A stretch of DNA of 60,746 nucleotides from Thamnocephalis sphaerospora (taxonomy: Eukaryota; Zoopagomycota; Zoopagomycetes; Zoopagales; Sigmoideomycetaceae): the NCBI GenBank assembly GCA_003614735.1, contig KZ992442.1, forward strand, positions 1 through 60,746, in the 5' to 3' direction. This document shows, piece after piece, positions 44,523-60,405 of this stretch. The notes under the pieces were generated by a model. It was not told where the DNA came from, did not search any database, and worked only from the letters and a program-made list of their open reading frames with translations. The translations under genes were made by a program, and so were the position numbers. Position 1 is the first letter of the stretch; each line of letters opens with the position of its first letter.

Positions 44523-47405
44523 TGGCGACTTCGTTTGCGGATATTGCAAAGGTGACTGACGCTTGAGCGGGCTGCAGACGCGCGTATCGCTGACTGACAG
44601 TGCAACATTGGATCGCCAAATGGTTGATACGCGTACACAGCAGGGACAGCGCCCGCCACAGCCGGCGGTTGCACGGCCGATGGCGTTGCAGCAAAAGGCG
44701 GAGCTTGTGCTGCCGCTCTCCATGCAGCTGCAACAGGAACGGCGGCAGCAAAAACGGCCGCAAAAGCAGCCGCAAAAGCAGCCGCAATGGCAGAAACCGC
44801 AAGCGCCTCAGCCAGAGCCGGAGCCGCAACCAGAGCCGCAGCTACAGCAGCCACCTCAAAATCTGCCACTTCAAAAACTCCAGTCACGACAGCCAATCTC
44901 ATTTGGCGAGCTAAGCAGCGAAGAGCTGGCACGCAGGGTTACGCTTCATGAAAAGAAAACGGTAAGACGCACAGACCACTGTAGCAGCTGGACCATCGGC
45001 TAATATAATGTTGTGCTACCACATAGCTTCCCTGGATAACATCCTTTCCGCAGAAAGGTGCGCAGCAGAATACCGGGCGAATAGGGCTGAAATAGGATGC
45101 TGGTATATTTAGTGCTAACCAAACGACGCTAATGTGTACAGGACACTTCAAGAAATGGACTGGACCGCTTCCGCTATCGGACGAGGCGACAAAGGATAGC
45201 GCGGATGAAAGTGCGCCTTTAATCACCTCTGTGGTATCCGTGGTTGCGCCCGAGCCTGTGTCGCAGGTAGCGCCCGAGGCGCAGTCAGCGCCACCACCAG
45301 CAGCGCAGAAAACCTTTAGCTGGGCGGCTATGGCGGCACGAAATATTCCAGCCACCAAGAGCGCCGCGCCTGCCACTACAGCAAAGGGTAGCGCAGGTGT
45401 CCAAAACGCAGCCAGTGTATCTCGTCCTGCGACAGCTACCAATGGCGTGCACGCAAATCAGCACGAGGCGGCCAACGGCCATGCGAAGCACGCAGAAACC
45501 ACACCGACAACACCGGCGTTACCAGCGGCTGCGATAAAGGCAAACGGGGTTGCGAAAAAGTTCAAGTCGCTTTCAGGCAGGTACACTGTGTGCGGGGATA
45601 TATCGCAATGTGCTAACAAATGGACCAACGTACGCCCGTAGAAGCCATGCAGGACTATAAGCTCTCGTTTAACGCACCGCTTATCCAGCCACGCGGTATG
45701 CTGAACAGCAAAAACACATGCTATATGAATGCAATCCTACAGCCGCTTGGCCACTGTCCGCCCTTCTTCAACTTGTTCCGCGACGTCGGCCGTCTCGTCG
45801 CACATTCCTTCAACAGCAAAACGCCACTGGTGGATTCTATGTACGTGTCAGCGTCTGCACCATACTCGTCTCGGCTGGGGCCTAACCTCTACTGCGCTGC
45901 TTGATAGGGTTATGTTTATCAAAGAGTTTCAGGAAGCAGCTCCAAAGGACACGCAGGGTATGTATGTCGTTGCTGCCGCAGCAAACTTTTACCGATCGGC
46001 AATGCTAAGTCACTTCGCAATGCGTTTGCAACGTTAGAATTGGGAGAACCCTTTGCGCCAGAGTACATCTACGAAACACTACGTCAGCAGAAAAAGTTTG
46101 ACTCGCTGCGTGGACGTCAAGAGGACGCCGATGAGTTCTTGGGTTCGCTGCTAGATGCTCTTCACGAGGAATTCGTAGCCTGTAAGCAGTTGCGATTGGT
46201 GACTGAGATGATTGTGTACGCAACTGACACCCATGGACACGAGCAGCCAGCAAAGGTGCTGCTGACTCGGGCGACGCCGAAGATAGCGCAGACTCCTGGC
46301 TGGAAGTCGGGAAAAAGCAAAAGACCTGCCAGACGCGCACCGTGAGTTTTCGTCAATGCACAAAGCACAAAACGAAGCAAAGCATAGTAGGCTAACCGTA
46401 GTCTGACACACAGATGGACATGGTTGAGTCGCCCGTCAGCAAAATGTTTTGGGGACGCATCCGTTCCGTGCTGCAGCGCACGGGCAGCCGCGATTCGGCC
46501 ACGCTGGAGCCGTTCCGATCTCTGCATCTAGATATTTCGGTAGGTGCCTTGAGCGATAACATTACCGAGAGTGTCGCCGCTGACTGGTCAAGTGTATCTT
46601 TTAGTCGGCCGGCGTAAACAGCATCGGTGATGCACTGGCCAACCTTACGTCTGTGGAGGAACTGGATGGGATGATGGGAATCGACGGTAGCATGATCCGG
46701 ACCACAAAGCAGAGTCTTTTGGAGAAGCTGCCGCCGGTGCTTGTGCTTCACCTGAAGCGATTCCACTACGATCCGGTTGCGGGTATCCAGAAACTTCGTC
46801 GCCGCATAGCTTACGATATGCAGTTCCGTGTGCGTTCTGGTAAGTGATAGCTGCAGCGGTGATGCAGCGAATGGCTGTTGCAAGCTTGCGTGTTTCTCAT
46901 GTGTATATGAACATGCCTTTGCGCGGTAGAAATGGTTGCTCCGGCACTTCGAGGCAAGCTGCCCGAGTACACGCTGATTGGCGGTAGGTTGCGCATGCGG
47001 TGCCGGCGATTCAGACTGGTGCGCGATGACTGACGCAAGTGGCACGCAGTGGTCTATCATCATGGCATGTACGCGGCCGGCGGCCACTACACGTGCGATG
47101 TTCGGCGACAGAATGGCCAGTGGATTCGCATGGACGACACCAGCATGCAGCCCGTGTCCGAGTCGGATGTGTGCAAGACCGCGTCGTCTGCGGCTGATGA
47201 TGCATCGGCAGCAGGGGACGACGGCGATGGCTGGAGCACCGTAGCCAGCGGCGGTCTAAATGGCTGGAGCCGCACGACCGAAGGAGATGCCTACCTGCTC
47301 TTCTATGTGGACTCGTCGCTGCTACCCGAATCGCATCAGCGAACGGCAGCGGTGGCGACAACACCGCGGAAACGGGCGCAAAACGCATGGGGAGAGCGGA
47401 AATAG
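44522..47405 (+). CDS. UBP3: Ubiquitin-specific protease Ubp3/USP10
   Basis: A deubiquitinase acting with Bre5/G3BP on vesicle, ribosome and transcription substrates. The likely first exon is MATSFADIAK (44522-44551) with donor GTGACT; its acceptor is unsure, with in-frame options between 44575 and 44650, and an in-frame ATG at 44620 is an alternative start. The N-terminal third is disordered, with Gln/Pro/Glu repeats and an Ala-rich stretch. The USP fold follows: RGMLNSKNTCYMNAILQPL with the catalytic Cys (TGC at 45719-45721), LRGRQEDADEFLGSLLDAL, WGRIRSVLQRTGSRDSATL, LLEKLPPVLVLHLKRFHYD, and VYHHGMYAAGGHYTCDV with the catalytic His, then WIRMDDT and EGDAYLLFYV. The -GGHYT-D and LEKLPPVLVLHLKRF blocks and the W-EVGKKQK linker point to the USP10/Ubp3 group. 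The convergent RPS0 lies 261 bases away. Confidence 0.93.
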
Positions 47406-47585
47406 GGTAAACGCACACGCAGTCATACTTTGAAGGCGACTGCCATTCTGCGCGTCTGCTAGCTGCATCAGGCCGCGGAACCTGTTGTAACAAGCATGTT
47501 TAGCAGCCAACAGTGATATCATTTTCATATGTGCAACAGTGTAGAGTACGTGTAGGTGCTGTGCGATCAGGCCTCGTTCGGCGCG

Positions 47586-47591
47586 TTTATT
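47586..47591 (-). terminator. Poly(A) signal AATAAA for RPS0
   Basis: TTTATT on the plus strand, 76 bases past the RPS0 stop on its sense strand. Confidence 0.45.
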
Positions 47592-47666
47592 TGCCACCGC
47601 AGAAGGTCGGCAGCGCAAACGACAGATCACAAGGTATGCACGCAGGCACGCGACAGAGGCGAGCGC

Positions 47667-48643
47667 TTAGTTGCCCCAGCTGGAGGCACCAGCACCGGCA
47701 TCGGCAGCCCAGTCCTCGGTGGTCGTGGTCGTGGTCCACTCGGTGGTGGTGACGACGGTGGTGGTCTCGGCGGACCAGGTGCCGTTGGCATCAGTCAGAG
47801 CGGCCACAGCCGGGTTGATGCCCTCGGCCATGACGGAAGCCTCCCACTGCGTGGTCTCCACACCAGCCTCCCAGACACCATCGGCGGCAGCCTCGGTGAG
47901 CTGCTCGACGCCAGCGGCCTCGGCCTCCTTCTCCTGCTCCTCCGGGTCGCGGTAGAAGAACATATCAACCATGACATCCCACGGCTGGCTACGGTCCAGA
48001 CGGCCACGGAGGCGCATGACCTCACGGGCCAGCAGCCACCAGACGAGGCCGATGGCGTGACGACCCTTGTTGTTGGTCGGGATGGCCACATCGACGTAGT
48101 TCAGCGGCGCGTCGGTGTCGCAGAGAGCGATGACCGGGATGTTCACGTACGACGCCTCCTTGATGGCCTGGTAGTCAGTGCGCGGGTCCGTGACGATGAT
48201 GAGGCGCGGCTCCTTGAACGAGCGGGTGATGTAGTTAGTGAAGTTACCCGGGGTGAAGCGACCAGAGATAGCCTGGCAGCCGGTGTACTTGGCGAACTTC
48301 AGCACAGCGCGCTGGCCGTACGGGCGGGCAGAAATGGCAACCACATCAGCCGGGTTCTCGATCGCGGCGATGATGCGCGCAGCAAACACGATCTTCTCCC
48401 AGGTCTTGCCAATGTTCAGCAGGTTGATACCATCGGCACGACGGCGCCAGAGGTACGGCTCCATCTTCCTCTCGCAGTTCTTGGTGCCAATGTGGCACTG
48501 AGCCGCGAGGAGGCGCTGGATATCCTCCTCAGTGGCTGCGCAGCGTGGAAAATGCGTCAACACTCATCCGTGTGCGCCGCCGCTGCTTGCTATCGACAAT
48601 AGCCGCGATGCCTACCTTTGAGCGGAGCGGGCAACCGAGACAT
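47667..48643 (-). CDS. RPS0: 40S ribosomal protein S0/SA (uS2)
   Basis: A small-subunit ribosomal protein on the head-body junction. Exon 1 is MSRLPAPLK (48643, 28 bases; donor GTAGGC); exon 2 is one long exon running [80 protein letters not shown] (shown as [16 protein letters not shown] and [13 protein letters not shown]), [35 protein letters not shown] and [16 protein letters not shown]. The C-terminal tail is acidic, then Thr-rich, and has spaced TEW, EDW and SSWGN motifs, the fungal form of the tail found in the animal laminin receptor. Third-position G/C is very high in this exon, as expected for a highly expressed gene. Confidence 0.97.
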
Positions 48644-48697
48644 GGCGTGTCGAGAAGAGTTACGGTACGACAAAAAAGACCTGTTGTCGCGCAGCCG

Positions 48698-48720
48698 CAC
48701 ACACACACACACGCACACAC
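48698..48720. repeat. (CA)n microsatellite upstream of RPS0
   Basis: An imperfect CA run, about 55-80 bases upstream of the RPS0 start (GT on the RPS0 sense strand). Confidence 0.75.
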
Positions 48721-48885
48721 AGAGCGTTAGTTCCTCTGAATGTGGGCGCATTCCACACCGCGCTTGTCCGCCAGAGCGCCCGCCAGTCCATCAAACGCGC
48801 AGTCTCTAGTAGACACGCCTCATTCAACTGCACCCGCCAGACCGCGTCGACCAGCACACACGCGCATACAGGCGGATAGGTCGGC

Positions 48886-48955
48886 TGATGGGCAGATGCA
48901 CGGATGGATGCATGGATGGACGCATGGATGGATGGATGCGCGAGCGGATGGATGC
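48886..48955. repeat. Imperfect (GATG/GGATGCAT) tandem array
   Basis: About a dozen GGATG units, some spaced as GGATGCAT or GGACGCAT, in the RPS0-GIS2 gap. The units include ATG and CATCC on opposite strands, and spurious short ORFs with WMHGWTHGWM-like repeats arise from it. Confidence 0.7.
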
Positions 48956-49396
48956 CATACGTACGTCAAGTCTTTCGTGTATAGTGTCCCAAGTGATTGC
49001 CGTGAACGAGTAGACGGAAAAGGGAGGGGCCGTCTGCACAGCCGGTGGCGTAGTGGGAGTTATAGCCATCCCCCACTCATCCATCACTATGCACCCCACC
49101 CACACCCCCCCACACACGCACACACTCGCCCACACATACTACTCGATCACCACTACCACCGCCACCACAAGACAGCGTTGACTGCTCAGAAAATCTGTTC
49201 ATTCGCTCAACTTTCGACGCAAACACGGAGTCGGATCCCGTAAAGGACCAGGCGACAGAACGAAAAATGCGGTGTAAACAGCGTTCACACGCTACAGCAA
49301 CCGCATGCCTATCAAAGCAGACCGGGAGCAACGAGGATGATGTTGTGTACAGAGATAAGAGCATCTTGCAGGGCACACGGTGACGGCAGCCGAGGT

Positions 49397-50405
49397 TTAC
49401 TGGGCCTCCGGGCAGTCACGCGAGATGTGACCAAAGTTGTTGCACTTGAAGCACTTGGGGCCGTTCGGGCAGTCGCGCTTGATGTGATCGGTGCTGCCGC
49501 ACGAGTGGCAGGCACGGGACGAAGAAGACGAGTGCTGCGACTCGGGGCAGTCGCGCGAGATGTGGCCGGACTGGCCGCACTTGTAGCAGTCGCGGGGGCG
49601 CTGCACGCGCTCCTGGGTGCAGTCGCGCGAGATGTGGCCGGTCTGGCCGCAGTTGTAGCACGACTTCTCGGCAGGCGGCTCCGGGCAGTCCTGCTGACGG
49701 TGACCTGGCTGCTTGCAGTTGTAGCACAGACGCTCAGAACCACGCGGGCACTTGCTAGCCTGGTGACCAGCTGCATAGGTGAACAGAAGCATAAAGCAAA
49801 AGGTTAGCGCCGCCGACTGACGTTGACACACTTTGGACACCGCGGCACTGCTCGACCACGGTCTCTCTGTGTTGCGCACGCGTGTGATGTGGCTCTCTGT
49901 ACGACTGCCGAGGCAATATCCGCCCACACACACACACACACACACCACCAGTGCGGGTGTACTTACTTGTGTACACCCACGATACGCACGCTCACAACAA
50001 CAGCACAGCCTCGCGCACACGCGCGCAACAGCTCTCCTCGCGCGCACACGCTTCTCTCACGTACGCCTGTGCCCGCACGCCTACGCGCTCGCGTCCCAGT
50101 CTGGAACGCAGGCGCGACAGAGCAGCGGCACAGCACCGTCGTACATCTCCGCGACCGGGCAACCGGCACACGGACCACACACACGTCGTCCTAGGACGGC
50201 AACAACAACAACAACAACAACATCATCATCATCATCATCATCAAACAGACACGGAAACCGGAGAGTAGAGCAGGATAGTCGGCCATCCCGCGGCTGCGCC
50301 AGCCAATCATCGGGATGCCAGCGGTGTCGGGCAAAGGAGGTCGGTCCACTCACGCTCGCCACAGGTGAAGCAGTTGCCGTTGCGACGGGGGCCGTACGAA
50401 GACAT
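49397..50405 (-). CDS. GIS2: CCHC zinc-knuckle nucleic acid-binding protein (Gis2/CNBP)
   Basis: A translational regulator that binds G-rich mRNA and mRNPs. The start MSSYGPRRNGNCFTCGE (50405) is followed by a long intron (49771-50353), then PGHQASKC. Six knuckles of form CX2CX4HX4C are seen: CFTCGEPGHQASKC (split by the intron), CYNCKQPGHRQQDC, CYNCGQTGHISRDC, CYKCGQSGHISRDC, CHSCGSTDHIKRDC and CFKCNNFGHISRDC, separated by Pro/Gln/Ser/Arg-rich linkers and ending PEAQ. The fungal Gis2 usually has seven; here the linker between the fourth and fifth is a run of Ser. The last exon is intronless. The long intron is many times longer than any other in the window and rich in simple repeats. Confidence 0.93.
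49771..50353 (-). other. GIS2: Long (583-base) intron of GIS2 with simple repeats
   Basis: Donor GTGAGT at 50353, acceptor CTATGCAG at 49771, splitting the first zinc knuckle. It contains a (CA)n run (49925-49945), then (CAA)n and (CAT)n (50200-50243), and C-rich sequence between. Introns of the neighbours are 50-110 bases, so this one is about eight times longer. I see no snoRNA box pair that I can support. Confidence 0.75.
50200..50243. repeat. (CAA)n-(CAT)n compound microsatellite in the GIS2 intron
   Basis: Seven CAA units run straight into seven CAT units on the plus strand (TTG and ATG on the GIS2 sense strand). Confidence 0.8.
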
Positions 50406-50596
50406 GTTGGTGATTTTTCGGCGATAGGGCGACGAGATCCGGCGACAACGACGAAAGGTGGACGAGAAGATAGTGGAAAGAAGAGCAAAAAGGGGGCGCG
50501 CCGCCGCAACTGCCATAAAACGCTGCTAGCCTGTGGGGGTGGTGGGAAAACTGCCGAACTTGCCCAATCGTCGCACGCGTAGCACAGGAACGCTTG

Positions 50597-50602
50597 TTTA
50601 TT
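50597..50602 (-). terminator. Poly(A) signal AATAAA for SPT16
   Basis: TTTATT on the plus strand, 57 bases past the SPT16 stop on its sense strand and 192 bases upstream of the GIS2 start. Confidence 0.45.
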
Positions 50603-50658
50603 GGCCCCATCTCGCACGCCTGCAACCGTGCGACCACAGATTGCAGGAACAGTGGCAC

Positions 50659-55213
<4,555 letters not shown>

Positions 55214-55567
55214 GGTGTGCTATGCAATGTCGTGCAGACGGCAGCAGCAAGCGTGTCGCGTCCAGTGCTCGCTCTGCTGCGATGGATGGGCGCGCAGAAG
55301 AGGAATGGGACAGGCGATCTACGCGGCAGGAAACGGACACGCGTCAATACTGGCGCTTTCAAGCGCGTCAAGTCAACAAGCTGACCATACAAACTACCAT
55401 TTCAGCGATGACGCACGCTGCACCAGTGGCCACTGTTGTCGCCTACGACTACATCTGTCTCATTCCCACTTGTAGACCGCTCGTCACTGTCGTCCTCATT
55501 CGCTCGCCATCATCGCCAGACACCGCCTCTGCTTCTGCCAACGTGCCTCAGCCTCCTGCGCGTCATC
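55214..55567. promoter_or_regulatory. Divergent promoter region of SPT16 and RPN8
   Basis: 354 bases between two divergent starts, pyrimidine-rich on the RPN8 side (about 55490-55560). No TATA box is evident. Spurious ORFs cross it. Confidence 0.4.
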
Positions 55568-56786
55568 ATGCCTGCCGCACAAACCACCATTCCAGACAAG
55601 ATTGTCGTCCACCCTGTGGTGCTGCTTTCGGCCGTGGACCACTACAATCGTGTAGCAAAGAACACCAAGAAGCGCGTGGTCGGTGTGCTACTTGGCCAGT
55701 GGCACGGAAAGACGGTCAATGTATGCAATAGCTTTGCCGGTAGGTGGCGTGGATGCGCACTGCCGCGTTAGCATGGCCTGGTACATGAACGCTTACATAT
55801 CACGGCAACCGTCAATCCTGCGCCGGTCCATGTATGCAGTGCCGTTTGAAGAGAATGAGCGCGACCCATCCGTCTGGTTCCTCGATCACGACTATGTCGA
55901 GTCGATGATGACCATGTTCAAGAAAGTGAATGGTACTACTTGAGATAGCGCCCGTCCGAGCGGTTACAGCGTGTTAATCGGCGTTGCAATGCATGCCAGC
56001 AAAGGAGGTGATGATCGGCTGGTATCACAGCGGCCCGAAACTCCGTGGCGCGGACTTGGCCATCAATGAGCTGCTCAAGCGGTATACGCCGACACCAGTG
56101 CTGGTGGTGATTGATGTTCAGCCGAGCACGGTTGGTCTGCCTACCGACGCTTACTTTGCCGTTGAGGAGATTCACGATGTGGGTGCTGCGCGAAACTGTC
56201 ATGTTGGCAATTAGGAGATGCCACTAACGTGTTCACTACATTTTGCACGCGATAGGACGGCACGGCAACTACTCGCACGTTTTCGCACATTCCCTCCTCG
56301 ATCGAGGCGGAGGAGGCCGAGGAAATTGGTGTGGAGCATCTGCTGCGCGACATCAAGGACGATGCCGCTGCCTCGACGCTGACGACTCGCCTCAACAACC
56401 AGCTGGATTCGCTGCGCGGTCTGCGCGGGCGCATCGTACTTATTCGCGAGTACTTGGCCAAAGTGGTAGCCGGCAAGCTGCCGGTGAACCATCAGATCAT
56501 CTGCAACCTGCAGGATATCTTTAACCTACTTCCGGACGTCAGTTCCCCGGAGACGGTCAAGGCGTTTTCGGTACAGACAAACGATCAGCTGCTTGTCATT
56601 TACCTGGCGTCTCTAGTGCGCGCTGTCATTGCGCTGCACAATCTGATCGATAACAAGCTGGAGAACCAGGACGCAGAGCGTGCAGAGAAGATAGGCACCA
56701 AGGCAGAAAAGTCGGAGGCGGAGGCCGGTGCTGAAGATGCAAGTAACGCAAACGACGGTGCCTCGGCAGAGACCAAGGACAAGTAG
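55568..56786 (+). CDS. RPN8: 26S proteasome lid subunit Rpn8 (PSMD7)
   Basis: The inactive MPN partner of Rpn11 in the proteasome lid. The start [18 protein letters not shown] (55568) leads into [21 protein letters not shown]-type parts, [18 protein letters not shown], then [42 protein letters not shown] and [20 protein letters not shown]. As in other Rpn8 proteins, GWYHSGP replaces the JAMM metal motif HxHx7Sx2D, so it is not catalytic. The helical tail has [37 protein letters not shown] and [14 protein letters not shown], and ends in a Lys/Glu/Ala-rich segment (AETKDK). Four or five short introns. Confidence 0.96.
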
Positions 56787-57094
56787 GATGATGCACATCT
56801 GCGGCACGTACTATAGCTAAGCAGGACCAATGTGTGTGCACAAGCTGGGATAAATGTGAATTCGCCCTGCAGTCGCATGTGCAGACAGCAAATCGGAAAC
56901 CAGCGAGCATGCATGTGTTGGCAAGCATGAATGATTTATGAATATGCGGGTGAGGTGACATGTACGCAGTGACAGAGATGGATGCAGTGCAGGAGACCAG
57001 AGCAGCGTGCAAACATGGTAGAGAACAAGTTGATGAACACAGTGGTGAAGCGCTGGTGGCGCGCGATATGATGTAATGGGAGCGCTGTCGCTGA
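56787..57094. other. Convergent intergenic region between RPN8 and the PNS1-like gene
   Basis: 308 bases with neither coding sequence nor repeats I can support. A GATAAA at about 56849 may act as a weak poly(A) element for RPN8. Confidence 0.4.
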
Positions 57095-59790
57095 CTATGC
57101 CGTTTCCGCCTGTGCAAATGCTTGATGGGCTGCCGGGCAGCGGTTGACATTCTGATCTCGGTCAATAGTCCAGCAGAGGAAGATAGCGTCAGAGCTGCAG
57201 GGCGATACGCGGTTAGCAATGGCACACAAATTAAGCGACGCAACGGCTTCCTACGCACATGGCCGTCATGACTCTTGTATAGAAGCGCGACACGAAAAAC
57301 TGAACACTGCCACCGATGGTGGCCACAAGCGCGGCATGTGGCGTGTGCAGCGTCTGAGCCGCGTAGGTGTACACCGACAGCCCCGAGATCGCGGCCAGAC
57401 CAACCGATGTGAGCGTCAGCACCACGCGCACCGTGCGGTCTGTGCGCTACCAGGTAAGCCAACGGTACGCACGGACATGTGTAGGTGACTACGTACCCGT
57501 GTCAAAGCGATGGACAAGATTCCGACGAAACATGCGAGTAACCTCTCGCGTCGAATCTAGAAAGCCAAGACCAGTGATGCCTGCATAGGCGGGTGTGAAT
57601 CCGCTCACGCTGGCCAGCGAGCGAATCAGCCAGCGCTGCATGCCCTGCACAACAATCACACCAGCACGTATAAAGAACAGCTGGCGATCGTTGCGTACGA
57701 CGTAATTAGCAACGTGCCGTCTATCAAGCACTTACTCCCCCAACACCTACACGACTAGCGATAAAGGTAACGGTGCGAATCAGGCGTGTCACGGTGATAA
57801 TGGATGCCGAAAATGCAGCTGTGCCCAATTGCTGACCTGCCGCCACGCCCAGAGCGGGCGCGGCACTTTTTCCTACCATGGAGCCGCTCGCCTCGCTGTA
57901 GACTGCCGGCGTTAGAACAGACTGCGTGCTATGGCGAACACACTAGCACACCGCCTACCGGTTAAAGTACCACTGCGACACCACATTGGCGGTGGCAATA
58001 CTGAGACACGCTGTGCATGTAAGTGTGGGTACAGCAGATGAGGCATTTCCAGCACATACTCACCGTTGAACATCATTCAGCACGTTAGCTGTCCAGAAGA
58101 AGAATGAGACGTAAAAAAACGCTAGCCAGCCGGCGCCCGAGTCGGGCACCCAGGTGGCAGGTTCTGAACAGACAATGTTAGTATTTTACAGCTGTCGTCA
58201 GTCCATACAAGTCCCACGCACCTCCTCTTGGTGAAGGGACCACGCCACCAAGCAGCATGACTCGATTGAAAAACACCAGCCACAGTGCAGCAAAGGCAAT
58301 GTAGACCGCAGTGAGAAATGCACCCACAGCCAACAGGTCTGGATTGGCTTTCAGCACATCCAGCGACAACTACACGCTGTATGGTTAACATGCAACACCA
58401 ACATGGCACTAGTCTCCACCACGCTGACAGCCCACCTCGATGATATTGATAGAGTCCTGAAGGCGACTCCACCGTTTGCGCATGTAGTAGCTGTAGCCAC
58501 CTGCCGTCAGAAGAGCTGTAATGGAAGCAGCAATCATACTGTGCAGTATCGCGTAGCTTGATGAGTCAACTGCATCATCACCGGATCAACGCACCTCGTA
58601 ACTGCAACCCACCCGCCACTGGGCGTCTGGTTAACCAGCACTGGACTGGCAAATGCCTCAATCATCGCCCAAGTAAAAATGGCCATGGCGATAACTGGGA
58701 CCAGTAGAATATTCACGCGCACGAGAATCTACCGTTGACGCAGTGTGAGCCGAACAGCAAACAGTGCTACAGGCGCTGCAGATGCTCACCCGAACGTAAC
58801 GGCGCAGCAAGAACAGCCAGGTAGCACCGATAGCACACAGAATAACCAGTAGCATGCCAACGTATCCTGTCATATTGCCGTGTATTAGCTCACAATGTCA
58901 GGAGCACAAGCTTGTTGCCAGTGTGTTGCCTACCCAAAGAGTTCTTTAGCGCAGCGTAAAGGCTGCGTGGCAGTAGCGAGCCCAGTGTAGACGACTAGAA
59001 GCACCGTTAGCCAAGTTGCCGGTCCACACATTGCATCGCTGGAACGCACGTCGGTCGTAAAAAGCATTGCAAGGCCCGAGATGAAAAATACAGCCAGCGA
59101 CACCATGTAGAGCACGGCAAATGGGCGATCGCGATGCACACGTGGCTGACCAGCGGGCGATGTTGGCGGTCCGGCTGTTGATGAGCGCGCCTCGTGCGCC
59201 TGCATTTTGCGCATGCGTCAGCATGTCTCATCCGGTGACGTGTGTACGCTGCCTACGCCATCCTACCAACGCCTTTGGAATCAGTCGATCCGTCATCGAG
59301 TGGCTCTCCGTCAGTATATCTGCGTCTGGCCGATCTTCCGCGTAGATATCGGACGCACTCTGTGCCAAAGTCAGCATACACGCTACTATTCCACACCGCA
59401 GCTCGCTTTCCCATCAGCACGCACCAGTGCCATCTCCATTCTCGGCGATGGTGACGCGCGCGCACCGGCAAAATGCTGTCCTCTACTTGCTCGGCCACCG
59501 CTGCTGTGACCGCCGTGCGCGCTAAATGCTACCGATCGAAATGACGCTTGCATACTTTTGTCGCCACCCACTGGCGGTCCTTCCGACTGGAACGAAGCTG
59601 TACCAAGTGGTATATCCGCGCTGGGTGTGCCATGTGGTGAGGTGTCGCTAAAGCTAGCGATATCCTGTACAGAGTAAAAGACAGACGGCGCATCAAAATA
59701 CTCTGTCGGTTGCGACGACAGTAAGGCTACACGCTGCGCGGCGGCAACGGTGCGGGTACCGTCGCCATGCTCGGCGTCCGGATCCATCAT
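57095..59790 (-). CDS. PNS1: Choline transporter-like protein (SLC44/Pns1)
   Basis: A multi-helix plasma-membrane protein of the CTL family. The start MMDPDAEHGDGTRTVAAAQ (59790) opens a cytosolic Ser/Gly-rich N-terminus, with QPRVHRDRPFAVLYMVSLA beginning helix 1. Others follow: FISGLAMLFTT, ATWLTVLLVVYTGLATATQ, YVGMLLVILCAIGATWLFLL, RVNILLVPVIAMAIFTWAMIEA, VTSMIAASITALLTAGGYSYYMRKR, LLAVGAFLTAVYIAFAALWLVFF, WLAFFYVSFFFWTANVLNDVQRVSIA (family motif), NVVSQWYFNRE, VIVVQGMQRWLIRSLA, then GLAAISGLSVYTYAAQTLH and AIFLCWTIDRDQNVNRC near the end. The FWT-NV--DVQR and the S-WYF blocks, and the AIFLCWTID-D segment, are the CTL signature. The stop is at 57095. About ten introns. Substrate is not established for fungal Pns1. 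Confidence 0.9.
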
Positions 59791-60243
59791 AGTTGACGAG
59801 CACAAAAGTACACTCTAAAGCTTCAAAGAATTGGTAGGCGGCGGAATGCCAAGGGCCACACGGCCAAAAGAGGCACGCTTGGTGCTCCCTGATGAGAACA
59901 GCGCACGATAGCAACGCCAACAAGGCAGCAAACGCAGCCGTGTCTCAGTGTACGCGGAGCGAGAGCACGCGCAGGACAAAAAGGAGGGTGAACGAGGGAG
60001 CGGGAGAGAGAGCAGGCACACACGCGACCAGTGGATGAGCACGCGGGTGAAAGAAGGCTTGAAAGGGGATGCCAGGCGCCGCGCGCTCGTTCGCTCGCAA
60101 GGCCAGTCGCTATCATGGTCACAACAGTCACTGTGGCGACGCCACGTGACTCATCAAACAGGTTCATGTACAGTCTAGAAGAGGTCTATTCGCAGCAACA
60201 ATAACAGCAGCAGCAGTGGATCGTCAGTGCAAGCGCATTAGCG

Positions 60244-60279
<36 letters not shown>

Positions 60280-60405
60280 CTAAAGACGGTGTGCTTCTGG
60301 CACTAGCAGTGGCGCCAACGTCAGCGCTTGTGGTGGAACGCAGATGTGACAAGGCCGATTTCAGCCGGCACCACCATTGTTTCTCGTCTCCTACTGCTGC
60401 CACCA
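59791..60405. promoter_or_regulatory. Divergent region between PNS1 and the right-edge gene
   Basis: 615 bases. A purine tract on the plus strand (about 59995-60013) is CT-rich on the PNS1 strand. A (CGT)n run lies at 60243-60280. No convincing gene. Confidence 0.4.
60243..60280. repeat. (CGT)n microsatellite
   Basis: About twelve CGT units, upstream of the right-edge gene. It gives poly-Arg or poly-Asp in spurious frames. Confidence 0.8.

Larger units (their letters stand above)
48644..49396. other. Intergenic region between RPS0 and GIS2, simple repeats
   Basis: 753 bases that must hold the RPS0 promoter and the GIS2 terminator (both genes on the minus strand). It contains a (CA)n run (48698-48720), GGATG-type tandem repeats (48886-48955), and C-rich CACCCC runs (about 49092-49135). 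No coding frame looks real. GC-rich simple repeats are denser here than elsewhere in the window. Confidence 0.45.

Noticed and set aside
44552-44577. A 26-base intron in UBP3
   Set aside because: It would keep the frame (donor GTGACT, acceptor GCTGCAG) but is shorter than any spliceosomal intron known in fungi. A later acceptor is more likely.
48824-49243. Frames with WMHGWTHGWMD-type repeats
   Set aside because: They come from the GGATG tandem array and CA-rich DNA, with no family match and open frames on several strands.
50200-50270. His- or Asp-rich protein from the (CAT)n run
   Set aside because: It lies within the GIS2 intron and results from simple-repeat translation.
60243-60280. Arg-repeat protein at the right edge
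   Set aside because: The (CGT)n run is upstream of the likely ATG and is read in several frames, so it is a microsatellite.
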